This document shows positions 17,963 to 27,148 of a stretch of 64,000 nt of DNA, in pieces. Below the pieces are notes generated by a model. That model made no database searches. It was not told where the DNA came from and saw only the letters and a program-made list of their open reading frames with translations. A program made the position numbers and the translations under genes. Source of the stretch: Opitutales bacterium UBA5694 (GTDB lineage Bacteria; Verrucomicrobiota; Verrucomicrobiia; Opitutales; Opitutaceae); assembly GCA_002420185.1 (NCBI GenBank), contig DIHO01000007.1, forward strand, positions 235,266 through 299,265, written 5' to 3'. Position 1 is the stretch's first letter; each line of letters opens with the position of its first letter.

Positions 17963-18691
17963 ATGGTAATTGTAGATAATCTTGTCAAAGACTATGGCGA
18001 CCTGCGAGCCGTCGACGGCGTGTCCTTCGAGGTTAAGAAAGGCGATATTCTAGGCTTTCTTGGACCTAACGGAGCAGGAAAGTCTACCACGATGAAAATG
18101 ATCGCAGGCTACCTTTCACCGACTGCCGGGACCGCCTCAGTAGCAGGATTCGATGTGCAGAAAGATCCGATGGAAGCGAAGAGACGCATCGGGTATTTGC
18201 CCGAAAGCAGTCCTGCCTACCCAGAAATGACAGTTGTCGAGTTCCTGGCCTATGTAGCGGAAACCAGAGGCTATCGCACGCAGGACGAAATCCGCGATCG
18301 CCTGGCTAACGTCATCATACAATGCCACCTACAAACTGTGCAAAATCAGGCCATAGAAACGCTCTCCAAGGGATACCGTCAAAGAGTCGGTGTTGCCCAA
18401 GCCATTCTGCATGACCCACCAGTTCTCATACTCGACGAGCCTACAGATGGTCTCGATCCGAACCAAAAGCACGAGGTGAGAAACTTGATAAAGGCAATGG
18501 CTGAGGAAAAAGCCATCATTCTCTCTACTCATATCCTAGAGGAAGTCGAGGCGATCTGCAATCGCATCATTGTCATCGACCAAGGAAAAGTTCGCGTCAA
18601 CGAGACTCCCGTGGAATTCAAAACGCGACTACCCGGATCTTCAATCGACGAAATTTTCCGTGAAATCACCAACAGTAAGGCATACGCATGA
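17963..18691 (+). CDS. ABC transporter ATP-binding protein (GldA/CcmA-like)
   Basis: 242 aa. Walker A GPNGAGKST at about residue 33, Q-loop, signature LSKGYRQRVG at about 133, Walker B VLILDEPTDGLDP at about 155, H-loop STHILEEVE. The order of genes that follows (ABC-2 permease, GldG-type protein, DUF4340 protein) matches the GldA-GldF-GldG exporters known from Bacteroidetes gliding and widespread elsewhere with unknown cargo. ATG at 17963. Its stop overlaps the next start (ATGA at 18688-18691). Confidence 0.95.
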   Translation: MVIVDNLVKDYGDLRAVDGVSFEVKKGDILGFLGPNGAGKSTTMKMIAGYLSPTAGTASVAGFDVQKDPMEAKRRIGYLPESSPAYPEMTVVEFLAYVAETRGYRTQDEIRDRLANVIIQCHLQTVQNQAIETLSKGYRQRVGVAQAILHDPPVLILDEPTDGLDPNQKHEVRNLIKAMAEEKAIILSTHILEEVEAICNRIIVIDQGKVRVNETPVEFKTRLPGSSIDEIFREITNSKAYA

Positions 18692-19407
18692 ACCAGATTG
18701 CTCCTATATTTAAGAAAGAGTTCTTCGGCTATTTCCGTTCACCAGTCGGTTATGTAATCCTGGCCGTTTTTCATATCGTCCTAATTGGGCTAGCCATTTT
18801 CGCCGGCTACTATGAAGGCAACCAGGCAAGTCTAGACACCATCTGGACCTTCCTTCCATGGACCTTCCTCATTTTCATTCCTGCCACAGGAATGCGGCTT
18901 TGGTCTGAAGAGAAAAGATCGGGTAGTATCGAGCTTCTCTTTACACTCCCAATCCCAACCGTCAGTGCGGTCCTCGGAAAGTTTCTAGCCGCCTGGGCCT
19001 TCATTGGTATCGCTCTTGCACTAACCTTTTCCCTGGCACTGACCACAAGCTACCTTGGCAATCCGGATTGGGGAATCATCTTCGCCGGCTATTTCGGATC
19101 CGTTCTTATGGCCGCTGCATATCTGTCTATTAGCTCAGTTTGCTCGGCTCTGACAAAAAACCAAGTCATCGCTTTTGTCATCAGCGTATTGATTTGCGTA
19201 CTGGTCACCCTCTTCGGTTCGCAAATCTTGCTAACCATCTTCGAGAATATTGCTTCACCTGGGCTCCTAGATTTCCTGGGCAACTTCAGTTTTCTCAATC
19301 ACTTTCAGACGATGACTCGCGGACTCATTGAACTCAGTGCCGTTTCGTTCTTCGTTGTTCTGACCATCGCCTTTCTGGGTATCAATGTAATCGTTCTGGA
19401 AAATTAG
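18688..19407 (+). CDS. ABC-2 type permease (GldF-like)
   Basis: 239 aa with six predicted membrane segments (about 21-40, 55-75, 100-125, 136-160, 166-190, 215-237). It begins QIAPIFKKEFFGYFRSPVGYVI, which is typical of GldF/ABC-2 permeases, and contains the RLWSEEKRSGSIELLFTLPI loop seen in this family. Forms the membrane channel for the preceding ATPase. Translationally coupled to it by a 4-base overlap. Confidence 0.93.
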   Translation: MNQIAPIFKKEFFGYFRSPVGYVILAVFHIVLIGLAIFAGYYEGNQASLDTIWTFLPWTFLIFIPATGMRLWSEEKRSGSIELLFTLPIPTVSAVLGKFLAAWAFIGIALALTFSLALTTSYLGNPDWGIIFAGYFGSVLMAAAYLSISSVCSALTKNQVIAFVISVLICVLVTLFGSQILLTIFENIASPGLLDFLGNFSFLNHFQTMTRGLIELSAVSFFVVLTIAFLGINVIVLEN

Positions 19408-19425
19408 AAACGGGAATATAATACC

Positions 19426-21297
19426 ATGAAAACGAGTACAAAAATTCACGCCGCCATTCTCATCCTCGTAAATTTTCTCCTGCTGCACTACGTCCTTTCA
19501 TCCATACCACTAAGGATTGATATGACAGCGGGAAATTCTTTCACTCTCTCTAGCAGTGCCAAGTCGCTGCTCTCCAAAGTCGAAGAACCAGTTCGGTTCG
19601 ACTTTTACCGGACCCGATCAGTCGAGGGGCTTTCACCTCAAATAAAGATGCACATCCAGAACTTTGGAGATCGCGTCGAACAGATGCTCCGTCAGTTCGA
19701 GCGGGCCGCCAACGGAAAGATCATTTTAGATCGGATCGACCCTGAACCCGATACGCCTGCAGAGGAAAACGCGATTGCCGCAGGTGTCCATGGGCAAAGC
19801 CTGCCAAATGGAGACACCATTTTCCTTGGATTGGTGATCAGCCAGGGAGATTCCGAACACGTGATTCCCTTCTTCGATTGGAATAAAGAAGGCTCCATTG
19901 AATACGACATTGCAAAAGCGGTCCATGAAGCACAACAGTTGTCCAAGCCAAAATTGGGCTTGATCAGCACGCTGCCGCTGAGGGCGCCACCGATGCCGAT
20001 GATGCCCGGACAACCGCCACAAGAAGACCAATACATCATCAGCGAGCTCGAGAGCTCGTTCAATGTTGAGGTAATCGAGCCTACAGTTCCGGAATTGCCC
20101 AAAGACCTAGATATGCTGATGGTGATCCATCCCATCGGGCTTCCGGAAACGCTTCTGTTTGGCATCGACCAGTTCACGTTGTCAGGGAAGCCCATGTTCC
20201 TCGCAGTTGATCCCTCATCGCTCTTTTTTAGAGGCCAGCAGCAACAGAATCAAATGATGATGATGGGTCGCCCCAATCCAAATACTTCGAGCGACTTCCA
20301 ACCGTTCTTCTCAGCTTGGGGTATCAACTACTCCGCTAGTGAAGCGGTCGCCGATCCTGACATCGCATACACTCAACAGAACACTATGCAACCAGCCTGG
20401 CTCATTTTCCGTGAAGACAACGTAGCTGAAGACTTCCTTCCGGCCGCTGAGCTCAATGCTGTTTTGCTTCTCGAAGCGGGAAGCATCGGCTTGGACGAAA
20501 GCTCTAAGCTCACTCTCGAGCCGATTTTGCAGACAACTGAAAGTGCCGGCAGCGTCGCCGGGATGATGCTTCAGTTTGCCCAGCAAGGTGCACTACTGAA
20601 TCAGTTGGAAGCCTCTAACGAAAAACAGACCGTTGCCGGATTGCTCAGTGGAGAGTTTACGACGGCGTTCCCCAATGGAAAGCCCTCCGATCCGAGTGCT
20701 TCGCCAGAAAGTGAGGAAACCACAGAAGGATCCGATCAACTCTATACGGGAGAAGGCAATGTATTCATAATTACTGACACCGACTGGCTACTCGACCAGT
20801 TTTCCATCCAGCGTCAAAATTTCCTAGGCATGATGACCATTCAGCCAATCAATGACAACTTGACCATGGGTACAAACGTCATCGAGTTCCTTGGTGGAAG
20901 TCAGGATCTGATTGGAATACGCAGCAAAGGAGACGAGGCCAGATCGTTCGAACGCGTCCAGGCGATGGAAGTTGAAGCTCAGAAACAATATCAAATCAAG
21001 CTTCAGGAAGTTGAGGATAAGATCTCCGAAATGAATCAGGAGATACAGCAACTAGTAACCCAACAACAGGGCACAGGATTAATCGTTGCGGGCCCAGAGC
21101 TTTCAAAAGCCTTGCAGGAGCTTCGGGAAAACGAGGCGAACATGAGAGCAGAAAGACGTGTCATTCGGCGTGAACTACGAAAAGATATCGACGCCCTCAA
21201 ATGGAAGTTAGTATCCTTGAACATCGGATACTCGCCTATTGGTCTCGTCATATTCGGTTTCATTTTCTACCGCATACGTAAACAAAAAGCACTCTAA
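19426..21297 (+). CDS. GldG-like ABC-associated membrane/periplasmic protein
   Basis: 623 aa. One membrane segment near the N-terminus (about 9-27) and one at the C-terminus (about 598-617), with a large periplasmic domain between. The N-terminal part (DMTAGNSFTLSSSAKSLLSK..EPV) is the standard start of GldG-type 'ABC-type uncharacterised transport' proteins, in which a periplasmic ThuA/GldG-like domain follows. A coiled coil at about 525-595 (KQYQIKLQEVEDKISEMNQE) precedes the last helix. A Gln/Met-rich stretch occurs at about residues 270-280. It sits in an operon with 18 bases from the permease. Confidence 0.85.
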   Translation: MKTSTKIHAAILILVNFLLLHYVLSSIPLRIDMTAGNSFTLSSSAKSLLSKVEEPVRFDFYRTRSVEGLSPQIKMHIQNFGDRVEQMLRQFERAANGKIILDRIDPEPDTPAEENAIAAGVHGQSLPNGDTIFLGLVISQGDSEHVIPFFDWNKEGSIEYDIAKAVHEAQQLSKPKLGLISTLPLRAPPMPMMPGQPPQEDQYIISELESSFNVEVIEPTVPELPKDLDMLMVIHPIGLPETLLFGIDQFTLSGKPMFLAVDPSSLFFRGQQQQNQMMMMGRPNPNTSSDFQPFFSAWGINYSASEAVADPDIAYTQQNTMQPAWLIFREDNVAEDFLPAAELNAVLLLEAGSIGLDESSKLTLEPILQTTESAGSVAGMMLQFAQQGALLNQLEASNEKQTVAGLLSGEFTTAFPNGKPSDPSASPESEETTEGSDQLYTGEGNVFIITDTDWLLDQFSIQRQNFLGMMTIQPINDNLTMGTNVIEFLGGSQDLIGIRSKGDEARSFERVQAMEVEAQKQYQIKLQEVEDKISEMNQEIQQLVTQQQGTGLIVAGPELSKALQELRENEANMRAERRVIRRELRKDIDALKWKLVSLNIGYSPIGLVIFGFIFYRIRKQKAL

Positions 21298-21305
21298 GAC
21301 TTACA

Positions 21306-22421
21306 ATGAATATAAGACATTTATACATCAGTGCTGGAGTCCTTGCTGTCCTTGCAATCATCACCAGCATTCTAACTCGCACTAGCAGTGCCCCTTTGCT
21401 CGACGAACGCGTGGGCTCTAATGTGGTCGACCCCGCAAATCTTCGCGACACCGCAAAAATCGTTGTCGAAACCGATGGCGAGAAGATCACGCTTGTCAAT
21501 GACGAGGAAAAAAAGGCCTGGATACTGGAAGAGAAACACAATCTTCCCACCAGCTATTCTCGTATCTCACAACTAGCCCGAAATGTTTCTGAAGCTAAGC
21601 TCCAAAGACTTGTGAGTGAAAATCCGGATCGGATAGCTACCTTAGGCTTTGAGGGAGGTGACCGCATTCAGTTCATCGACAAACTCGATAATGATATCGT
21701 TGCCTTCGGGCTAGGCAAGGAGACCGAAAACGGACGCCAGTTCCTCCGCTTCTATGGCGAGGAAAAGGCATTTCTAGTGAATACGACCTTCTATATTGAC
21801 TCCAATCTCGACTCTTGGCTCGAGAAAAAGCTGGTTTCCTTCGAAGCGAACGACGTGACAGCGATCACCACTACACTACAAAACGGAGACAAGCTTTCGG
21901 CAACTCGCGACAACGCCGACTCGGAATGGGCCACAGATGACTCGCTTCCGGAAAAGAAAATCCTGAACCAGAGCTCTGTTGGACAAATCGCGTCGAAATT
22001 TGCCGGGCTCAGCTTCACTGCCACCGCAGACAAAGATGGACCTAACGTAGTCGCTGCTCGTGAGAACAGCCATCAATTCGGGCTCCAACTGAACAACGGC
22101 AAAAGCTATCAGTTTAGAATTGGACGCCAACCGGAAGTGAAGATAGAGAAGGAAGTCGAAAAGGAAGACGAAAACGGGGAAAAGACGACGGAAATGGAGG
22201 AAGAGGTGGTGACACCAGAAGGCCCGGTCTACTTCTTTATTTCATCCAGTGATGCAGGCGATCCAGTTAACGAATACATGCGCCGATCTGCATTCGAAGT
22301 GAGTTCTTACCAATTCACCAGTCTGCCAGAATCTCTGGATGACCTGATCTCTGACGCCCCTGAACCGGTTGAAGAGCCGCCCGCTCCCTTAGTGGTTCCT
22401 CCTGCCGAGGAATCGCCCTAA
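21306..22421 (+). CDS. DUF4340 domain protein
   Basis: 371 aa, last gene of the ABC operon. An N-terminal membrane segment (about 6-23) anchors a periplasmic DUF4340 domain, recognisable from VVETDGEKITLV..EEKKAWILEE and ATLGFEGGDRIQFIDK; the DUF4340 family nearly always accompanies GldG-type ABC systems. Residues about 283-300 are a Glu/Lys run (EKEVEKEDENGEKTTE) and the tail is Pro-rich (EEPPAPLVVPPAEESP). Function unknown; presumed accessory to the exporter. Confidence 0.88.
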   Translation: MNIRHLYISAGVLAVLAIITSILTRTSSAPLLDERVGSNVVDPANLRDTAKIVVETDGEKITLVNDEEKKAWILEEKHNLPTSYSRISQLARNVSEAKLQRLVSENPDRIATLGFEGGDRIQFIDKLDNDIVAFGLGKETENGRQFLRFYGEEKAFLVNTTFYIDSNLDSWLEKKLVSFEANDVTAITTTLQNGDKLSATRDNADSEWATDDSLPEKKILNQSSVGQIASKFAGLSFTATADKDGPNVVAARENSHQFGLQLNNGKSYQFRIGRQPEVKIEKEVEKEDENGEKTTEMEEEVVTPEGPVYFFISSSDAGDPVNEYMRRSAFEVSSYQFTSLPESLDDLISDAPEPVEEPPAPLVVPPAEESP

Positions 22422-22449
22422 GCCGTGTTTAAAACCAATTAATTTGCCA

Positions 22450-22479
22450 AAGCCGGTCCTCACAAGAGGGGCGGCTTTT
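22450..22479 (+). terminator. Rho-independent terminator of the GldAFG/DUF4340 operon
   Basis: AAGCCGGTCCTC, ACAA loop, GAGGGGCGGCTT and a run of T. It lies 28 bases after the DUF4340 stop codon. The stem has one or two imperfect pairs. Confidence 0.85.
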
Positions 22480-22817
22480 TATTGCATTGCGCCCACTGAC
22501 GCCTCGATTTCCGAATCCTCGATGAGGTGCTTCTTTAGCCCCAAGACATCCGTATGCAATTTCTTAGCCAAAACCTTGCGAGCGCTTACGGGACTACGAC
22601 GCACCCAAAGACTTTCGTCGCTTGAAAGGACCTGAGAGTCACCATTTTGACCAAGTGATCGCCAAATGTCATATCGCCCCACTAGCAGACATCCATTGCA
22701 GAATCTCCTCCAACAGAATATTAACGAATATAGCTGGAGGCACTTTCCACTGGTTCTAAACAACCGGCTGTGACGCCATGACGATTTTATCCACGTAGCT
22801 TTGACGGTTTGTTGCAA
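22479..22817 (-). pseudogene. Uncertain 112-aa frame, possibly a decayed gene
   Basis: The C-terminal half (about residues 55-112: VLSSDESLWVRRSPVSARKV, then LAKKLHTDVLGLKKHLIEDS) looks like a real charged helical protein, but the N-terminal half is Trp/Cys/Arg-rich and unlike coding sequence. In another frame the upstream stretch gives a plausible VPPAIFVNILLEEILQWMSA before a stop, so a frameshift near 22690 would join the two. I do not recognise the family. It ends on the base where the ABC-operon terminator ends. Otherwise 22480-22862 holds nothing I can support. Confidence 0.3.
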
Positions 22818-22862
22818 TAAAGCTTCCCTCTACCAGCATGCCGCGAGAATAGACCGCAAAAC

Positions 22863-23660
22863 CTAAAACTGCATCTCCTTCGCCTTTTCGTAGGCTTCCA
22901 TCGCTTCGGCAAGTTGTGCATGAAGACCATCAAGCCTCTCTGACGGATGAGGATGGCCAATATTCGGGTCCAGCTGCGCTCGATAGGTAGCTTGGGTACC
23001 ATACTTGTCAGCCATTTTTTCCATGACCTTGATCGCCGCAGTGGGGTTATATCCCGCGCGAGCCATGTACATAATTCCAATCCGGTCCGCTTCGGATTCC
23101 TTTGCCCGGTCCCAGGATGCCATGTTGGAAATCATTGAAGGATTTAAAATCATGCTTCCCAAACCTCCAGTTGTGATCGATGTAACAGCGCTTCCCGCTT
23201 TTAATACGCCCGCTTGTGAAAGCTGCTCGTGAGAATGACGCGCGGTCACGTGGGCAATCTCATGGGCTACTACCGCAGCTAATTCCTCTTCAGAAGTTAC
23301 TATCCCTTCCTTAAAAAGACCTGTATGAATCCCGATTTTGCCTCCCGGTAAAGCAAACGCATTCACTTCGGGATCTTCAAAAATCACAAATTCCCATTCC
23401 GCCATAGGCATATCCCAAAAGACCTGCTGAGCTATTCGTTCCCCGGCATTCAGCAACCACTCGTTCATACGCGGATCTCGCGATATCAGCCCTTGTGCCT
23501 TCTTTTGCTCGAATTGTGCTATACCCATCTTTGCCACCTCGGTATCTGACATGAGGTTGATTTGACGGCGCCCTGTCACTGGCGTCGTGCTGCAGCTGGA
23601 AAAGATTATGGCTACAAGCGACGCGATCGCTACCATTCGCAATTTCATTATCGAGTCCAT
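22863..23660 (-). CDS. M48 family metalloprotease, lipoprotein
   Basis: 265 aa. Lipoprotein signal with the lipobox SSC (Cys at about residue 23 counting from the ATG at 23660; an ATG at 23648 is an equally good start). Zinc protease motif HEIAH at about 133-137, followed by TARHSHEQ, with the third zinc ligand in ESEADRIGIMYMARAGY at about 185. Closely follows the LoiP/YggG/BepA-type layout, proteases in outer-membrane quality control. The tail GHPHPSERLDGL is standard for the family. Monocistronic. Confidence 0.95.
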   Translation of the reverse strand: MDSIMKLRMVAIASLVAIIFSSCSTTPVTGRRQINLMSDTEVAKMGIAQFEQKKAQGLISRDPRMNEWLLNAGERIAQQVFWDMPMAEWEFVIFEDPEVNAFALPGGKIGIHTGLFKEGIVTSEEELAAVVAHEIAHVTARHSHEQLSQAGVLKAGSAVTSITTGGLGSMILNPSMISNMASWDRAKESEADRIGIMYMARAGYNPTAAIKVMEKMADKYGTQATYRAQLDPNIGHPHPSERLDGLHAQLAEAMEAYEKAKEMQF

Positions 23661-24042
23661 AAAATGTCTACTCCCTCAAATTAGTACGGACGAAGGTCAC
23701 TTTTGGATTAACTAATCTACCTTTTGACCCGTCAACCGCAATAGGGATCCGAAAGGACCAATCTGGGTCTAACCCAATCGAATTCGAAACGTTTCCCTTT
23801 TTTAAACACCTGCGAAATGAACCAAACGTAAAATTCGAAACACTCGTTCATCAAAAATGGGGCTCAAAGCGAGTGCTGTTTAAAAATAGATGAATCCAAC
23901 CGACTTCGAAAATCGTAACTTTACCCTGAGAGGCTTTGTAATTAAATCTTCCCTGCTGCAATATTTAACATAGGTTCCTTTAAGGTAAATTAACCTGCAT
24001 CACAGCCGCTCACGCGATTAGTAAAAGGAAAATAAGATCAGT
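23661..24042. other. Intergenic region without a recognisable gene
   Basis: This divergent region between the M48 protease and the TPR operon must carry promoters for both, but I see no convincing -35/-10 pair, hairpin or open frame longer than 40 codons. Confidence 0.6.
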
Positions 24043-25755
24043 ATGCCGGACATGGAAGAGAACCATCAAAACCCTCGGAAGCACAGAGTAATTCACTGGA
24101 ATCCAGAGGATGAGGATGAAGCTGAAAGAGCACGATCCTCAAAACGTAAATTGATAGCGGTAGGCGTGTCAGCCGCCGTTTTCATTGTTCTGCTAGTCGG
24201 CGGGATCGCATTGTGGGAAAATCCGGACGGAGACGCCAAGGCATTAACAAACCGACTCGGGCTTACTCACGAGTCCGTGCCGGAAGTCCCCTTCCAGCAA
24301 GCGTTCGCAAGCCGGTCCAAAGCGGATCTTGAACTTGAAACCGCTAACAGTGGATTGGAGAAAATTCGCCAAATGCGGGTCAATCACCCGGTTCTCACAA
24401 CAAAATTAGTCGCCGTGGAACGCGAGTTCTTGCAGGGCGAAGACCTCATGAAGCGGAAAGCCTTCGATCGGGCGTTTGAAACCTTCAAGGGGGTCAACGT
24501 GCAAATCGAGGACTTTTCGAATTTGGTGGAGGCAAAGCTCGCTACCCAAGAGATGTACGACAATTTTTTGACTCGAGTCGACGAGCTAAAGCCGTCTAAA
24601 CACCTGAATCAAGAAGCCTATGATGATGCTTTCGACGCCGCCAGTGCTGGGAAGCAATTTCTCACTGAGGGCTCGTTCACCGCATCTAAAACTAAATTGA
24701 CAGAGGCAACGGACAAACTACAGGCACTTGCGGACTCCATTTCAAACTACATACGCGAAAACGCGGCCTTGGGTCATCGATACATCGCACAAGGCCAGGG
24801 GGCCAAAGCAATCGAGGCGTTCACGAATCTTCTCTCGATCGATCCCCAAAACCAAAATGCCATCCTTCAAATCGAACGAGCGAAGACTGCCGACGACGTT
24901 TTCAATCTCGTAAAGAAAGGTGAGGTACAAGAACGGAGCGAAGCGTTCGAGGAGGCTCTTGTTGCCTATCAGCAAGCATTCCAAAAAGACCAGAAATCTG
25001 CAAAGGCTCAGAACGGGGTTTCGAGGGTGCGGCGCAAAATTGAGAATCGTGACTTCAGCAAGTATCTCACGATTGCCCAGAACGCAGAGCAGTCCCACCG
25101 CTTTGATGAAGCGATCGAGAATTATCAGCTAGCTCTCGCTATTTTTCCAGATCGCAAGGAATTGGCAGATTCCATCGTCAGGGCCCGAACAGACAAGCAC
25201 CAGAATGACATCGCGACGTTGGTTAAACGGGCCTATGCTTTGGAAAGTGAAAATCGGGATTGGGAAGGAGCACGAGTGATCTACCAGCAATTGAACGAAA
25301 TGGAGCCCAACCTTCAGGAAGCCAAAGATGGGCTGTTGCGAACCGGGAAAGTAATTCGTAGCATTCTTCGTTACGAAAAGTACTTGGAAATCGCAGCAAT
25401 CGAAGCAAAGCGGATTCAGTATCAGCTCGCTCGCCAATCCTGGGACCAGGCGATGCGATCCAAGCCCGACTATCTTGAACTAACCGATGAAGCAAAGCGC
25501 TTGCAGCAACACCTCATCACCCAAAGTAGACCCGTTCAGGTTCTCTTTGTCTCTGATATGGCGACATGGGTTAGCGTACAGGGTCCAACTGCCAAAAAGC
25601 CGACTAAGCTTAAAGAATCTACCATGAACCTATTGCCTGGCGACTATCGTGTTATTGGTCGTAAAAAAGGATATGAAGATATTCAATATAGACTCCAAGT
25701 CAGGGGAGGGGTCGCCCAATCGCCAATCACGGTGATATGCGATGAAAAACTGTAA
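24043..25755 (+). CDS. TPR-repeat membrane-anchored protein with C-terminal PEGA-like domain
   Basis: 570 aa. The N-terminal 40 residues are charged and cytoplasmic (ends SSKRK), a single membrane segment follows (about 37-57, VGVSAAVFIVLLVGGIALW), then a long periplasmic part made of tetratricopeptide-like helical pairs, clearest at about 245-440 (ALGHRYIAQGQGAKAIEAFT..LSIDPQNQNA; AQNAEQSHRFDEAIENYQ; DWEGARVIYQQLNEMEPN). The last 70 residues form a PEGA-like beta domain (LLPGDYRVIGRKKGYEDIQY), as often found at the end of such scaffolds. First gene of a three-gene operon of unknown role. The stop overlaps the next start by 14 bases. Confidence 0.8.
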   Translation: MPDMEENHQNPRKHRVIHWNPEDEDEAERARSSKRKLIAVGVSAAVFIVLLVGGIALWENPDGDAKALTNRLGLTHESVPEVPFQQAFASRSKADLELETANSGLEKIRQMRVNHPVLTTKLVAVEREFLQGEDLMKRKAFDRAFETFKGVNVQIEDFSNLVEAKLATQEMYDNFLTRVDELKPSKHLNQEAYDDAFDAASAGKQFLTEGSFTASKTKLTEATDKLQALADSISNYIRENAALGHRYIAQGQGAKAIEAFTNLLSIDPQNQNAILQIERAKTADDVFNLVKKGEVQERSEAFEEALVAYQQAFQKDQKSAKAQNGVSRVRRKIENRDFSKYLTIAQNAEQSHRFDEAIENYQLALAIFPDRKELADSIVRARTDKHQNDIATLVKRAYALESENRDWEGARVIYQQLNEMEPNLQEAKDGLLRTGKVIRSILRYEKYLEIAAIEAKRIQYQLARQSWDQAMRSKPDYLELTDEAKRLQQHLITQSRPVQVLFVSDMATWVSVQGPTAKKPTKLKESTMNLLPGDYRVIGRKKGYEDIQYRLQVRGGVAQSPITVICDEKL

Positions 25756-26737
25756 TATACCAACCGCCCAAGAAATGAAAAATCGACGCCATCCAACTTT
25801 GCTTCTTTCCGTAGTCGGAGCAGCCGCACTATTTTGCCAGAGCGGAATGGCACAGTTCGATCCAGACCCCCGGATTTTCGAAGGAGAGGCCAATGGAGCC
25901 GGCCCCAACAGCGGATCAAATCAAAGTCGTAGCGGACGTCCTTCCATTTCCGCAGGTGGCATTCCAATTGGCGGCGATGTTTCGATTTTGGACGAGTCCA
26001 CCCTTCCACCGTTAGGTACAATCGATATACTGGGCGGAACCGGTTTAAACATTCCCATTAGCACCCCAGGGATGCCCGGAGGTATGCAAGGCGGGATAAC
26101 GAGAGGCTCCTCCGGAAGCAGTGGCATGCCGATTCCCATGGGTGGACGAAACCCAGGCGGAGGGCAACAAGGCCAAAGTAGTATGGGGCTGCCTCCCAAA
26201 GGTGGCTCTAGCGGCGGACAACAAGGACAGAGTAGCTCAGGAATACCTCCCATGAGCAGCTCTCGCAGTCAAGGGAGTCGAGATTCCCAAAGCAACAACA
26301 CTCCTCTTATACCCATGCTCCCTTCCAACGCAGTGCAACAAGGTCAGCAGGGACAGATGGAGCAAATGGGTTCAAATGGAGAACAGGGCGAGCAGAGTCA
26401 ACGAGGACAATCAGGCCTAGGGGGACAAGCAGGTGAATCGCCTCTCGGACAATTACCTCCTCCCCCTCCGGACATTCAGATTGGAAGCACTTCTGATCAA
26501 ATCGGAGGACCCATCGGAGACTTGACTGGGGATGACCCTGATACGCGAACTTCAGACGGTGCAAGCGACAGTGAATCCAGAGACCAGAATAAGGCTAAGA
26601 ATGGTGGAGAATCAGGGGGTGACAACGGCAAGAAAGTTACTGAATCCGATGGCCAGCAAGTAGGGGGTGGCGGTAGCCAAGGATCTAACCGAGCTAAAGG
26701 CACCGAAGAGGGCGGCAAAATGTCCAGCAACTTGTAG
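25742..26737 (+). CDS. Secreted low-complexity Gly/Gln/Ser/Met-rich protein
   Basis: 331 aa; start at 25742 overlaps the TPR gene, and an in-frame ATG at 25775 would give a cleaner signal peptide (MKNRRHPTLLLSVVGAAALF). After the signal peptide (cleaved near SGMA-QF) there is a short ordered part (residues about 40-105, with repeated G-IPIGGDVSILDES, GTIDILGG) and then about 200 residues of low complexity: GQQGQSS repeats, PM/PP islands and a polar Ser/Asp/Gly tail. No catalytic motif. It is probably an extracellular or envelope matrix/adhesive-like component, but function is unknown. Confidence 0.7.
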   Translation: MKNCNIPTAQEMKNRRHPTLLLSVVGAAALFCQSGMAQFDPDPRIFEGEANGAGPNSGSNQSRSGRPSISAGGIPIGGDVSILDESTLPPLGTIDILGGTGLNIPISTPGMPGGMQGGITRGSSGSSGMPIPMGGRNPGGGQQGQSSMGLPPKGGSSGGQQGQSSSGIPPMSSSRSQGSRDSQSNNTPLIPMLPSNAVQQGQQGQMEQMGSNGEQGEQSQRGQSGLGGQAGESPLGQLPPPPPDIQIGSTSDQIGGPIGDLTGDDPDTRTSDGASDSESRDQNKAKNGGESGGDNGKKVTESDGQQVGGGGSQGSNRAKGTEEGGKMSSNL

Positions 26738-26767
26738 GTCAAGAGACCGCACCTCCGCACAACTACA

Positions 26768-27148
26768 ATGACCCGAATTCTTTGCATATTTTCGCTGTCG
26801 CTGACTCTTCTTGCGGGAACGGCATGGGCTCAAAGCACGCCCACCAAGGTGATCGTTTATCCACTCGAAGCTGTTATCGATAGCGGAGCTATGAGTCACG
26901 GCCAATACCGGAAACGGTATCCAGGAATCGATGTCACGGATTTTGGCTTAACCGATGAGGGCTGGTACATTCGTTACACTCACCAAAAGCTGGTCTACAT
27001 GTTTGGGCCCAGTGACGATCTCGAGTACACTAGAGAGCTGAAAGCCGTTTTAGAAGAAATCCGTCTTTCCGCAGTACTCAAGGATCCAAAATTGAGCTCA
27101 AGTAAGATCGAAATTGTCAAATTCGAATTTTCCTTTGCCTCCAACTAG
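26768..27148 (+). CDS. Small periplasmic hypothetical protein
   Basis: 126 aa with a clear Sec signal peptide (residues 1-21, ending GTAWA-QS). The mature part is about 105 residues with no Cys and a basic/aromatic middle (YRKRYPGIDVTDFGLTDEGWY). I do not recognise a family. It lies 30 bases after the low-complexity protein and overlaps the end of the convergent nadK by 4 bases, so it is likely the last gene of the envelope operon. Confidence 0.75.
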   Translation: MTRILCIFSLSLTLLAGTAWAQSTPTKVIVYPLEAVIDSGAMSHGQYRKRYPGIDVTDFGLTDEGWYIRYTHQKLVYMFGPSDDLEYTRELKAVLEEIRLSAVLKDPKLSSSKIEIVKFEFSFASN

